This document shows positions 23,901-32,937 of a stretch of 64,000 nt of DNA, in pieces. The stretch is from Cryoendolithus antarcticus. Its lineage: Eukaryota > Ascomycota > Dothideomycetes > Cladosporiales > Cladosporiaceae. The notes beneath the pieces were generated by a model. The model was not told the DNA's origin. It saw only the letters and a program-made list of their open reading frames with translations, and ran no database searches. A program made the position numbers and the translations under genes. The number at the start of each line of letters is the position of its first letter. Position 1 is the stretch's first letter. The DNA lies in contig NAJO01000007.1 of assembly GCA_002077065.1 (NCBI GenBank), forward strand, positions 496,001 through 560,000, in the 5' to 3' direction.

Positions 23901-24728
23901 CCTTGCTATTTCTTACACTGCGCATGCGATATTGACAGTGTTACATGCACTGACATCAGTGATATCGAGTCGATGTAAGATGGCTTTTGCTAGAGGCGTT
24001 GGACGCATCGCAGATGCAACGCGCTCATCGATGCCTCAAACGGCAGCTGCTGGCTGTACTCCCAGTTGATCTCACGGATTCCTCCACTGCAAGGAGCTTG
24101 CGACGGTTCAACGATCGCGCAAGCTCCATCTCGCAGATCTCACCATCATCATAGCAATCGCAGTCTCACATGGAGCGCGAAGGAACTGCACGCAACTCGA
24201 CAGACTCGGATCGAGGCCCCTATCAAAGCTATGCCGCCGGCAACCTGGCAAACGAGCACGCCTCGTTCACCAAAGTCGATTGTACGATCGAAGGAGAAGA
24301 GCGAATAGTGATCTTGAATCAAAGCATCACAACTACGTCTGATCGACGAGGACACAGAAAGAGCAGAGATTGAGCCGAAGAAGCCTTTGTTATTAGAGGG
24401 GTGCGTAAGTGGTATGACAACAGTATGAAGACGACATCCACGTGCCTGCGTAGCTACGTCTTCTCAACGCAAGATTGAGATTCAACAGCAGAGTAAGGGT
24501 TCATGAGTGCCGCGGTAAGCGCTCAGCCGTTGCAGACCAGAGCGCTGTGAATGCTGCGCCTCAGGCGCCTGCAGAAGCGCAGTAGGGGGCTATGCAAAGC
24601 ACTGAAAGTCTTTGGTGGCACATAATGAGTCATCCTGCCCAGGACTACATAGTGAACGAGGAACCTTGAAGCAAGTCATGCAGTCACACTAAACCTACCC
24701 GCCACGAACCCCGAGAACTTTGCATCCG

Positions 24729-26237
24729 ATGGCGCTGCCAATTGACCGCGTTGCCAAAGCCGTCGTTCGTCTCAGCCAAACTCTCAACGCCCAGCTTCTT
24801 GACTGCGACACGGCAGCAATAAGTGTCATAACCTCACGACTAGTCACTCCAGGACCACAACGATACCTCCTACCAACTGGCCCTTGCACAATCGGTGCAC
24901 ACGCGCACGGAGATGCTGTTCACCTTGTCTGTGTGACCGATAACTCACCCTCTACCTTTTGGTCCTATGTCGCCGAATGTCTCAGCAACGAGGATCTACC
25001 ACAGTGCGATGGAATCGTTGCTCAGATACCCGAAAGTGGTGGAGCCATCTGGTTGCATTACTGCGGCGTGTCATCGTTCCGTCAACGTTTCGAGCCCTTG
25101 ACTTTAGATCAACAAGACGTATCGAAGCTGAATGCACTTCCGAGGCCGGAGAGTGCACAGGATCGCCTGTGGGACGCCCGGGCGCTGCTAAGATCGGTGC
25201 GGAACGACGACTTCACTATGCTGCGGGACACTTACAACCTGCTCCGGACTTGGGCGGAGGCAAGTGGGATCTTCTGCGCCGAGCTGGGTACATTCGACGT
25301 GGGTGCGCTACTAGCAATGGTCTATGAGGTCTGCTCCGGTTTGTGGTCACCTGCAGCGAAGTATACGGGTGAAGCGATCACTCGGATCACGAGCAAGTAC
25401 GCCGACAGCGCGCAGCTGAAACTGCTTCGCACGCCATCAGGCCGAGTGGCTTATGCACCCGACCGTGACATCGCTGCTGACGGTCGTGCGGCCATTGCCG
25501 AGGAGATGTGTCGAGCATGTGCGGACCCCCGTGTAATGCAATTATCTGCTGCAGAGCACTTCAACGCTGTAAAGGCGAGTTTCGGCAGATGCATACAGAT
25601 CTCGGCGGAGTGTTGGACACCCAAGCAGCGTGCTTCGTTCGAGGCCCGCCTCGTTCCGGAGATCGCACTCATGGCCAGCAAGCTGCGATCCTCAGGAGCT
25701 CTGAAGTGTGAGCGCTGCCGTGTCTGGCCGCACGCGTTCAAGCAGTCAGAAGACGAGTGGGTGTACTTCATTCTCGTCGACGATAGTCACACGGATCGCG
25801 AACTCTTGTCCGCAGTCGAGCGGCATGTCTTCGCTCTCGACAACGATACTGGCAGCGCACACGCAATGCTACTGGCTGGCGACGAATTCGAATCTGCAAT
25901 GAGTCGGTTGCTTACTCCACCGCCAACACCGACACCCTCGGGCAACGGTGATGGAGATGAGGAACTTACATCTGCCATCGGTAATTCACCAAGCAAGTTC
26001 CCGACGGCATCAGCAGTCCTCTCACGACTTCGCTGGGATCCCAAGTATGCAGCCGAGCACTACGAAGTTGGCTACATGGATCGATTCGTGGGTCTGCTCT
26101 GGCTGCCGCTCGAAAACTGGGGACATGCCACCGAAGACGAGGAGTTCATACCGGCGCATCGAATCAGGGCGTTCAGGAGGGTGAGAGATGGCGCTGTGGT
26201 GTGGGATCGGAAGTATAGATTAAATAGAACATATTGA
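24729..26237 (+). CDS. Poly(A)-polymerase-like nucleotidyltransferase fused to C-terminal MJ1316 (DUF504) domain
   Basis: Single exon, 502 residues, first ATG at 24729 (MALPIDRVAKAVVRLSQ). The last ~77 residues are a clear MJ1316/DUF504 domain, proposed to recognise cyclic-phosphate RNA ends: VLSRLRWDPKY, VGYMDRFVGLLWLPLENW, DEEFIPAHRIRAFRRV and VVWDRKYRL. Upstream, YLLPTGPCTIGAHAHGDAVH resembles the nucleotidyltransferase G-S...DxD loop, LLRTWAEASGIFCAELGTFD resembles the poly(A)-polymerase central domain, and residues ~290-370 fit an RNA-binding domain. The canonical S-D-I-D pair reads D-A-V-H, so the two metal-binding Asp appear lost. Role in RNA-end handling or repair is family-level inference; the enzyme may be catalytically dead. 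Confidence 0.8.
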   Translation: MALPIDRVAKAVVRLSQTLNAQLLDCDTAAISVITSRLVTPGPQRYLLPTGPCTIGAHAHGDAVHLVCVTDNSPSTFWSYVAECLSNEDLPQCDGIVAQIPESGGAIWLHYCGVSSFRQRFEPLTLDQQDVSKLNALPRPESAQDRLWDARALLRSVRNDDFTMLRDTYNLLRTWAEASGIFCAELGTFDVGALLAMVYEVCSGLWSPAAKYTGEAITRITSKYADSAQLKLLRTPSGRVAYAPDRDIAADGRAAIAEEMCRACADPRVMQLSAAEHFNAVKASFGRCIQISAECWTPKQRASFEARLVPEIALMASKLRSSGALKCERCRVWPHAFKQSEDEWVYFILVDDSHTDRELLSAVERHVFALDNDTGSAHAMLLAGDEFESAMSRLLTPPPTPTPSGNGDGDEELTSAIGNSPSKFPTASAVLSRLRWDPKYAAEHYEVGYMDRFVGLLWLPLENWGHATEDEEFIPAHRIRAFRRVRDGAVVWDRKYRLNRTY

Positions 26238-26450
26238 TAATCTAGCAAGCTCTGATGCTGCATTGACATATGATTCGCCGGCTCGGTCTAAGATCAGAAG
26301 GATGCGGTTAGAGTCAATCCTTCTCATCTCGTATGTTTTCCGGAGTAACGTTTCTCCGTGTCATAGGGACTCAATAAATGCACGTCTTGAGACATAACTT
26401 TCGCACTTCCTATGAGCAGCGGGTCTCTCGTCATCTTTTGTGTTTCCACA

Positions 26451-27781
26451 ATGGAGACTTCAACTACTCGGATACTCGTCACAGGTGCTAACAGGCAAGC
26501 ACTCCTCACAGCTTCGTAGCAGTCACTGGACTGACAGGTAGGTCTCCTTCCAGTGGTCTGGGCTTTGCGATATGCTGCCGTCTAATCGACGAGTTCTTTA
26601 CTTCTCGTCCTCTCTCACAATCTCTGAACCTCCTGTTCTCTACCCGCGATGCTAGAAAGAGCGAAGACACGCGTAAACGATTGATTGAGCACATTCGCAA
26701 TGGAGGTGGTGGACGAAGAGGGAGCGATGACCCTGCTGTGCTACAACGGGTCAAGCTCGAAGGCGTATCGGTCGATCTGACCCAGCTGCGCACCGTCAAG
26801 GAACTGGCAGAGGAACTGCTAAGGAAAGGCGAGAAGCTGGACAGGGTCATATGCAACGCGGGAATAGGCGGCTGGTTGGGCACAGATTTCCTGGCAGGTA
26901 CCCTCGCCCTGATCAAGAATCCCATTCAGGCAGCGACCTACCCCTTGTTCCAAATATCGGACGTCGGCGCACTCGCGGTGCAGCGAGACGCCTCCTCTCT
27001 CCTCAAGCCAGACGAGAAGGAGCTACCACCGATGGGGCAAGTGTTCACGGCGAATCTGTTCGGACACTATCTCCTCTTGCACTGGCTCATGCCGATTCTG
27101 AAGCCATCAAGTCGGCTGATTTGGATCACCTCGACCACCTGCCTTGCACGGTTCTTCTCACTGCAAGATCCGCAACGCATCACTTCAACTGAAGCCTACG
27201 AGTCAAGCAAACGGCTCACAGATCTCTTGGTTTTGACCTCCAATCTGCCTTCAACATCGCCATATACCTCGAATTACCTCTCCTCAGGCAATGGGAGTGA
27301 TGCCCCGAAGATGTACACGACCCATCCCGGCATCCTCAAGACCAACATTGCCCCCGTGCCATGGTTTCTAGATCTCATGAATCTCCTCACGCTCTATCTC
27401 GTGCGGTTACTTGGCAGCCCATGGCATCCGGTCACGCCCTATCCTGGTGCTTCCTCAGCTGTCTTCTGCGCGCTCGCTCCCTCAACCCAGCTCGACGACG
27501 TGGAAGAACGAGACGGCAAAGGCAAATGGGGAAGCGCTGTGGGTCGGCTTGGCGGGGACAGTGTGCGGAGGACGGAAGTTCAGGGATGGGGTTTTTGTGG
27601 GAAAGTCGGCGTGGTGCCAGAGGGGAGTGTGGATTTGAAGGCTTCGCGGTGGCCTGGGTGGAAGCCACACGATAAGGAGGGAAGGGAGGAGTTTGAGGTA
27701 ATAGGGAGAGAGGCTTGGAGGTACATGGAAGAGATGAGAGAAGCATGGGAGGAGAGGCTGGGGCCGCTGAGTGTCCGATAG
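26451..27781 (+). CDS. erg27: 3-keto-steroid reductase (sterol C-4 demethylation)
   Basis: NADPH-dependent reduction of the C-3 ketone during ergosterol C-4 demethylation, at the ER. Exons 26451-26494 and 26554-27781 give 423 residues. The intron starts with GC (GCAAGC) and ends CCAG; the join produces ILVTGANSGLGFAICCRL, the conserved SDR nucleotide-binding motif, which strongly supports the non-canonical donor. Other SDR marks are CNAGIGG, the Ser in WITSTT, and the catalytic YESSK. Erg27-type features are NLFGHYLLLHWLMPIL and a hydrophobic stretch near PWFLDLMNLLTLYLVRLLG. The C-terminus is Trp/Glu-rich, as in other fungal Erg27. No operon-like partner. Confidence 0.93.
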
Positions 27782-28076
27782 AATCGGAGGGTTTGTTGTC
27801 GCCGGACAACGGACCAGCGACTTCACGGCCCTGGAGTTGTGAAATGTGCATCAGCGTAGCGGGTCGAAACTCACTCTCAGGGCTGTCACAGCGTTCAGTG
27901 TCCAGCATTGTCTCACACGCCCCTATTCCCTTAGAAGCTGAATGGACACACAGATAGAAGAGGCGCGATCACTATCGCAAATTCTACGAAGGTGGGCAAC
28001 ACATATATTGGAGGTCATCGCACGCAGGTTGACACTAGTACTGGTCTACGCGACATCTAGTATACGAGTGTCTGCG

Positions 28077-29372
28077 ATGACGGAGTCGTCCACAGCATGC
28101 AAGGCACACACAGTTGCAACCGAAAAGGAAGATGCACAAATGCCAATCAAGGAACGTTGTCAAGGGCACCTAAAAGCGCCTCCACCCATCGCATCTAAGC
28201 TGGAGAACGTCGTCCATCCCGCTTTCGATCTCGCGTTCGTTGACGTCTTCGCCAAAGAGACGACTCGAAAAGCAACCGAAAGAGCAGAAAAGAAATTAGC
28301 ACGCGCATCCAATGATCAAGATGAAGAGCTTACGAAGATTTGGGCGGCGAGGCTGACTCTCTTGAAGGCGGCGACTTCTCACAACGACACAGTAACCCGA
28401 GAAGAAGTGCTCACCGCGATTCGTCCAGCCTTTCAGCTTGCCTCTGCCATCCTGCAGGACAGGGAACAGCTGCCCTTCTGTCACGGCTTGATGATCGCTG
28501 GCCGAGACTTCAAGTGTAAGGAAGGAGACAATTATGCTCTTCGCACTTTCGCCGCGAAGCAACAGCTTACCGACCAAGAAGCGGAAGAGACACTACGATT
28601 CCTTCGCAACCTGGGCGAAGAAGTGTTCATTGCATTCGAAGTTCTCATGAACAGGGAGTACGGCAAGACAGAGCCGTTTCCCGAAAAATTCATTGACATC
28701 GTGAGTGATGATCCGAAATACCGCAACACCGTACAGAGATGGCGTGCGTTGCCGCGCCTCCCAGACGACGATCGCAAACACACTGTCCGCATCGCCCTAA
28801 GAAGAGGCCTAATGGCCGAATGTCTCAATTGGCGCAACATGACGGTCCTCAACCTTCAGAAAGCGTGGTTCCGCATTGCATACGTCTTGCTTCACGAATT
28901 CGCCCATGCCGCTGATGCTTTTGTATATCGCGGAAGGTTGACTAAAGCGTACGATGGTAAGCACCCGTTCTTTGGCGACGAGACCTGTGCCGAAGTCGGA
29001 TTTGCGTATGAGAAGTATGTCTTCGGCGACATGGTCAGCGTGGACGACAAGAACGGGGAGTATTCGGTGACGCTGCGGTCCTGGCCAAATCAGGGGATCT
29101 GCGGCGCGTATGATGGACTGATAGAAGGCGGCAGGGGGAGCAGTCTGGAGAAGAGAGGGGAGATTCCTGCGGTCACACATGTTGGTAGGACGAATTGGGA
29201 CTGCATAAGCGCGTACTTCGACGCGAGCACTTGGTCTACGAAGTCTTTGGGGGATGGGACGAGGAGGCTGCAGCTCAGGCGATGCTGTACTACAGAGGAG
29301 CCTGTGGAGGTCGTGGCGAACGCTGAGAGTGAGCAGGGCGGTGATATTACAAGCAAGGATCGGAGAAGGTAA
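28077..29372 (+). CDS. Candidate HExxH metalloprotease-like protein, family copy 1
   Basis: Not recognised as a named family. 431 residues from the ATG at 28077; an in-frame ATG at 27942 would add 45 residues with no counterpart in the paralogues. It shares with the genes at 51065 and 53027: an N-terminal FDLAFVDVF block, RPAFQLASAIL with QLPFCHGLMIAGR, LRFLRNLGEEVFIAF, a stretch beginning MTVLNLQKAWFRIAYVLL, the HEFAH motif (H273, E274, H277), then E306 in CAEVGFAYEKYVFG, and LRRCC near the C-terminus. HExxH plus a downstream Glu is the gluzincin-type zinc site, so a zinc metallopeptidase or a relative is inferred. No signal peptide or membrane segment. Single exon. The Lys/Glu-rich insert around residues 70-100 is specific to this copy. 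Confidence 0.75.
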   Translation: MTESSTACKAHTVATEKEDAQMPIKERCQGHLKAPPPIASKLENVVHPAFDLAFVDVFAKETTRKATERAEKKLARASNDQDEELTKIWAARLTLLKAATSHNDTVTREEVLTAIRPAFQLASAILQDREQLPFCHGLMIAGRDFKCKEGDNYALRTFAAKQQLTDQEAEETLRFLRNLGEEVFIAFEVLMNREYGKTEPFPEKFIDIVSDDPKYRNTVQRWRALPRLPDDDRKHTVRIALRRGLMAECLNWRNMTVLNLQKAWFRIAYVLLHEFAHAADAFVYRGRLTKAYDGKHPFFGDETCAEVGFAYEKYVFGDMVSVDDKNGEYSVTLRSWPNQGICGAYDGLIEGGRGSSLEKRGEIPAVTHVGRTNWDCISAYFDASTWSTKSLGDGTRRLQLRRCCTTEEPVEVVANAESEQGGDITSKDRRR

Positions 29373-29592
29373 ACAACATACATGTACTATGAGTATGGGG
29401 ATCTTACAATGAGCTCTTGCAGTTCGGCACGCAATTGCCGAAACAACCCCGATCTAGCCGACCTCGCACGTCACTCTCTTCCTCCACCTCGATCGTGCCG
29501 TTAGCCGTCTTGACATGCTGGCTACATGTCCAATTCAGACGCCAAGATGCTTCTACCCATCTCGTCGCTTGCCCTTGTGAGAGCAAAGTGGT

Positions 29593-31257
29593 ATGGCGTC
29601 GTCGCGGCGTCTTTCGACCGCCACGGAAACGGCTGACGACAAGCTTGACGACGAAGACAAGCACGCTGAGCCAAGTAGTCTTGGCACCTCGGTCCTGGAC
29701 CTCACACAAGATGTCCCACAGACAGTGCCCATTCCGGTCGGGCAGAATGCTACCGACATCGAGAAGACCGCCAAATCATCACTAGATGATGGACCCGACC
29801 CATACCTCGTCACGTTCGCCCCAAACGACCCTCTCAACCCTCGGAACTTCCCAAACTCAAGAAAGGCCTTCATCACCTTCCAACTCGGCATGCTAGCCCT
29901 AGCTGGCAGCTTAGGGTCCTCGATCATAGCCCCAGCGGAGCCACGCATAGCTCGATACTTGAATCTCACCCACGAGACCACAGTCCTGACGGTCGCCCTC
30001 TACGTCCTTGGCTTTGCTTTTGGGCCCTCTCTCTGGGCGCCCATATCTGAGACATATGGCCGGAAGATTAGCATGCTTCCGCCGGTGCTGGCCTTGTCAC
30101 TTCTGAGCATCGGGACTGGATTCAGTCGGAACGCAGCGGCGCTCTTCTTGACGAGGTTCTTCGGCGGAGTATTCGCAAGTGCGCCGATCTCGAATGTCAG
30201 TGCCGCGTTAGGAGATATGTACGAACCCAGTGCAAGAGGGATCGCGGTGACGTTCTACGCTGTCTGTGTTTGCGGTGGTCCGACGCTGGGGCCTGTCATC
30301 GGTTCTGCCGTAACAGTCGCTAGAGGATTGGGTTGGCGGTGGACAGAGTTCATCGAAGCGATCTGGGCTGCGAGCGTGTTCCTGCTGGCTTTGACTTTCA
30401 TGCCGGAGCTTTACCCGCCCGTTCTACTCAAGCGGAAGGCAGAGCAGATGCGCAAGGAGACCGGGGATGAGCGGTACTGGCACCCTCACGAGGCTGTGAA
30501 GATGACGCTGCAGAATATCCTGACGAAGCACCTCTCGAGACCGTTGCGGATGTTCTTCACGGAGCCGATGGTGACCTGCATCGCGATATACGCGTCGTTC
30601 GTGTACGGCTTGCTGTACCTGACACTGGAGGTCTTTCCAATAGTGTATCGAGAGCACAGGCACATGGGCGAAGTGCAGTCGACACTGCCCTTCCTTGGAC
30701 TGCTAGTCGGCGTCATCAGTGCGATGGGCATCAATCTCGGCAACCAGCCGCGCTATGCCAGGATCGTGGCGGCGAATAAAGGTCGAGCAGTCCCGGAAGC
30801 TAGGTTGCCTCCAATGGTTTTGGGAGGCATTCTGTTCGTGATAGGTATCTTCTGGTTCGGCTGGACCGCAGATCCGAGATATCACTGGGCGATACCCACC
30901 GTGGCCACCGTGTTCATAGGAGCTGGTTTTAATGTCATTTTCCAACAATGCATCAACTTCCTCGTCGATACATACGCACTTTTCGCAGCGAGTGCTGTAA
31001 GTGCTAATACGGTTTTACGGTCTCTTTGCGCATGGTGCGTTAACAGCCATCCAATTGTACTGTTGTGTAAGCTGACATTCTCTCGCAGTGCGTTGCCGTT
31101 GGTAGCCAGACCCATGTTTCTCACGCTTGGCGTAGGGCCGGCCTGCAGCGTGCTCGGCGGAGTGGCGATACTGGCTCTGCCCGTGCCATTCGTCTTCATG
31201 AAGTACGGGCTCAGGCTGCGGAAGCTTTCGAAGTTCGCTCCAGTCGTGGAGGACTGA
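29593..31257 (+). CDS. MFS transporter, DHA1-type (drug/H+ antiporter)
   Basis: Twelve-helix plasma-membrane permease. Exons 29593-31034 and 31089-31257, 536 residues; the 54-nt intron (GTGCGT, CTGAC branch, GCAG) is a multiple of three without a stop, so the unspliced frame also stays open (554 residues). Splicing is preferred because it yields LRSLCACALPLVARPMF, the usual family sequence. DHA1 marks include DPLNPRNFP before helix 1, SETYGRKISML after helix 2, RFFGGVFASAPISNVSAAL and GGPTLGPVIGSAV. A cytosolic N-terminus of ~95 residues is Ser/Asp-rich. Substrate unknown. Convergent with the CorA-like gene, 27 bp apart. Confidence 0.87.
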   Translation: MASSRRLSTATETADDKLDDEDKHAEPSSLGTSVLDLTQDVPQTVPIPVGQNATDIEKTAKSSLDDGPDPYLVTFAPNDPLNPRNFPNSRKAFITFQLGMLALAGSLGSSIIAPAEPRIARYLNLTHETTVLTVALYVLGFAFGPSLWAPISETYGRKISMLPPVLALSLLSIGTGFSRNAAALFLTRFFGGVFASAPISNVSAALGDMYEPSARGIAVTFYAVCVCGGPTLGPVIGSAVTVARGLGWRWTEFIEAIWAASVFLLALTFMPELYPPVLLKRKAEQMRKETGDERYWHPHEAVKMTLQNILTKHLSRPLRMFFTEPMVTCIAIYASFVYGLLYLTLEVFPIVYREHRHMGEVQSTLPFLGLLVGVISAMGINLGNQPRYARIVAANKGRAVPEARLPPMVLGGILFVIGIFWFGWTADPRYHWAIPTVATVFIGAGFNVIFQQCINFLVDTYALFAASAVSANTVLRSLCAWCVNSHPIVLLCKLTFSRSALPLVARPMFLTLGVGPACSVLGGVAILALPVPFVFMKYGLRLRKLSKFAPVVED

Positions 31258-31284
31258 TACCCATATACAGCCTTGTCGAAGCGT

Positions 31285-32607
31285 TCAAGCGTTGCCCTTC
31301 TCGGGCGTAGTGTCGAAGACATGCATCTCCACAGTCTCATGATCCTGAGCTTGACGCCGCTCCACAGCATGCGGTTCGCCAGACTCTGCATCATGGAATT
31401 GCGTTCTACTCGCCCCACTCATCATGTCTAAGACGTTACCTCGCTTCCGCATCCGTCTCAGCCAGACCCACCAAACTCCCAGCACGCCAACGGTCAACGG
31501 CACAGTAACAATAAAATAAACCCAGATCCACTTCCACCCCAGATCCTGAAACATGCCCATCCCGAAGATCCCAGCCACGGCCGTACCGGGCAAGAAACAC
31601 ATAGTCAGCACCGCGATGACTCTCATACTCGCCGCATCACTCAATGTAGCCTCGGCAATGCGTTGACTGCTTTCCGCAACTTCTAGATGCAGCGTCTGGT
31701 TGCGCTGGTGAATTAGTGTATTGATCGTTTCTCTTGCGGCGGAGATGCGTGCAGGAATGGCAGTGAGGTCGAAGGTCCGGGACTCGATGGTATTTCGGAG
31801 GGGCGAGAGTGGGGCGTAGGGAGTATGGGCGCCGTAGCGAGACGCAGAGTAGAGCGTCTGAACCGCGGAGAGAGTCTGAGATTCGAAGTTCGCACGTCGG
31901 TGAAGGACGTGAAGTCGTGTTGAAAGGGTGTGTAGCGCGTGGTTCAGTGCCTGTAAATTCGGCTCGTGGGACTGGGTGGGCGGAGCAAAGAGAGCAGTCT
32001 CGATCTCGGATAGCTTCGAGGTGACGGCGTTCAACTGGGTAGAGAGCCATGCTACATGCTGGCGCAAGAAAGCTGTAGGAACCGCAACGATCTGTAACCC
32101 CGTAGACCGCCACCCAGACTGAGGCAACGTTGTGTCATCTAGCAAGTCCGCCGGATCAAGAATCGCTTCTCGCTTCCCATCAAGAGACAGCGTCGTGAAG
32201 CAGTACACGCCCTTCACTGCCGTCCCCCGCCTGCTCAACGCAAACGAACAGAACGGCCCTTCATCCCTCGGCGTCTGCAGAATGAATCTACAGTCTTCAC
32301 CTGAAAATGAGGCGACGCCTCCAGACTGGCTGGCAGCGAGATCAGTGTAGACTCCGCTTCCCCAGATGGCGTGTTCGACAGATTCGCGGGTCCAGGGTAG
32401 GGTAAAGTCGCGTGAGCCCTGAGGGAGATGGACTGTGAGAAGATGGATGGAGGCGAGAGAGGCTTCTGGGTGTGAGGTCAGAAAGTCGTGAGCTTGTTCT
32501 CCGGTGGTCAGTTCGTGGATCTGGGGTGTTTTGTCGTCGCCGTCACGGCACATGTAGTCAATGCCAACGCATATTGATGGGTCGGAAGCTGCGAAAGGGG
32601 AGTCCAT
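31285..32607 (-). CDS. CorA-like divalent cation transporter superfamily protein
   Basis: 440 residues from the first ATG at 32607 (MDSPFAASDPSICVGIDY); no intron seen. The N-terminal ~330 residues are soluble, with a long helical stretch near ALHTLSTRLHVLHRRANFES, as in the CorA funnel. Two C-terminal membrane helices follow: VIAVLTMCFLPGTAVAGIFG and WIWVYFIVTVPLTVGVLGVW, with a basic tail LRRMRKRGN. The CorA signature Gly-Met-Asn after helix 1 reads G-M-G here, as expected for a divergent fungal branch. Ion specificity cannot be inferred. Confidence 0.78.
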   Translation of the reverse strand: MDSPFAASDPSICVGIDYMCRDGDDKTPQIHELTTGEQAHDFLTSHPEASLASIHLLTVHLPQGSRDFTLPWTRESVEHAIWGSGVYTDLAASQSGGVASFSGEDCRFILQTPRDEGPFCSFALSRRGTAVKGVYCFTTLSLDGKREAILDPADLLDDTTLPQSGWRSTGLQIVAVPTAFLRQHVAWLSTQLNAVTSKLSEIETALFAPPTQSHEPNLQALNHALHTLSTRLHVLHRRANFESQTLSAVQTLYSASRYGAHTPYAPLSPLRNTIESRTFDLTAIPARISAARETINTLIHQRNQTLHLEVAESSQRIAEATLSDAASMRVIAVLTMCFLPGTAVAGIFGMGMFQDLGWKWIWVYFIVTVPLTVGVLGVWWVWLRRMRKRGNVLDMMSGASRTQFHDAESGEPHAVERRQAQDHETVEMHVFDTTPEKGNA

Positions 32608-32937
32608 GGTCGCTTCGGTCAAGCGAGGTCAATTACGATCTAGTCGCAGATCTCGACTTCCACAGTCTTACGTCTCACAAGCTCTATTGGAAAGGGTCAT
32701 AGTGAGATGCATTTGCATCGCGAAAGGAGGTTGTTGGACAATGTGCGGTTGTGGCAGAGGTTCATAACGCCACACCCGCGTGCCACGATGCTTAGCACTC
32801 CTCATTCAGCAACCGTACACCTTGTGCGATGATTGATGCTATCCAAGTAGGCAGTCTGACAAACGTTCGCTGTGCTAAGTGCACCCTGTCGTCGTCCTCC
32901 GACTGCTCTCTCTTTATCGTCGCAAAAATCTCCCATC
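32608..32937. other. Short intergenic stretch, no gene seen
   Basis: 330 bp between the CorA-like start and the farnesyltransferase 3' end. Contains the CorA-like promoter; no recognisable motif. Confidence 0.4.

Larger units (their letters stand above)
22149..24728. other. Gene-poor 2.6-kb region
   Basis: No supported protein gene. It contains two tRNA-like sequences (23161 and 23831) and, upstream of each, a similar GC-rich leader (GGCGGAGG followed by G-runs). A 67-codon ATG frame at 24170-24373 is the only mildly protein-like stretch and is not supported otherwise. Confidence 0.5.

Noticed and set aside
24170..24373. 67-codon ATG frame (MEREGTARNSTDSDRG)
   Set aside because: Protein-like composition but no motif, splice support or homology I can recall; too weak to call.
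27942..28076. N-terminal extension of HExxH copy 1
   Set aside because: The extra 45 residues have no counterpart in the two paralogues and read like leader sequence; kept only as an alternative start.
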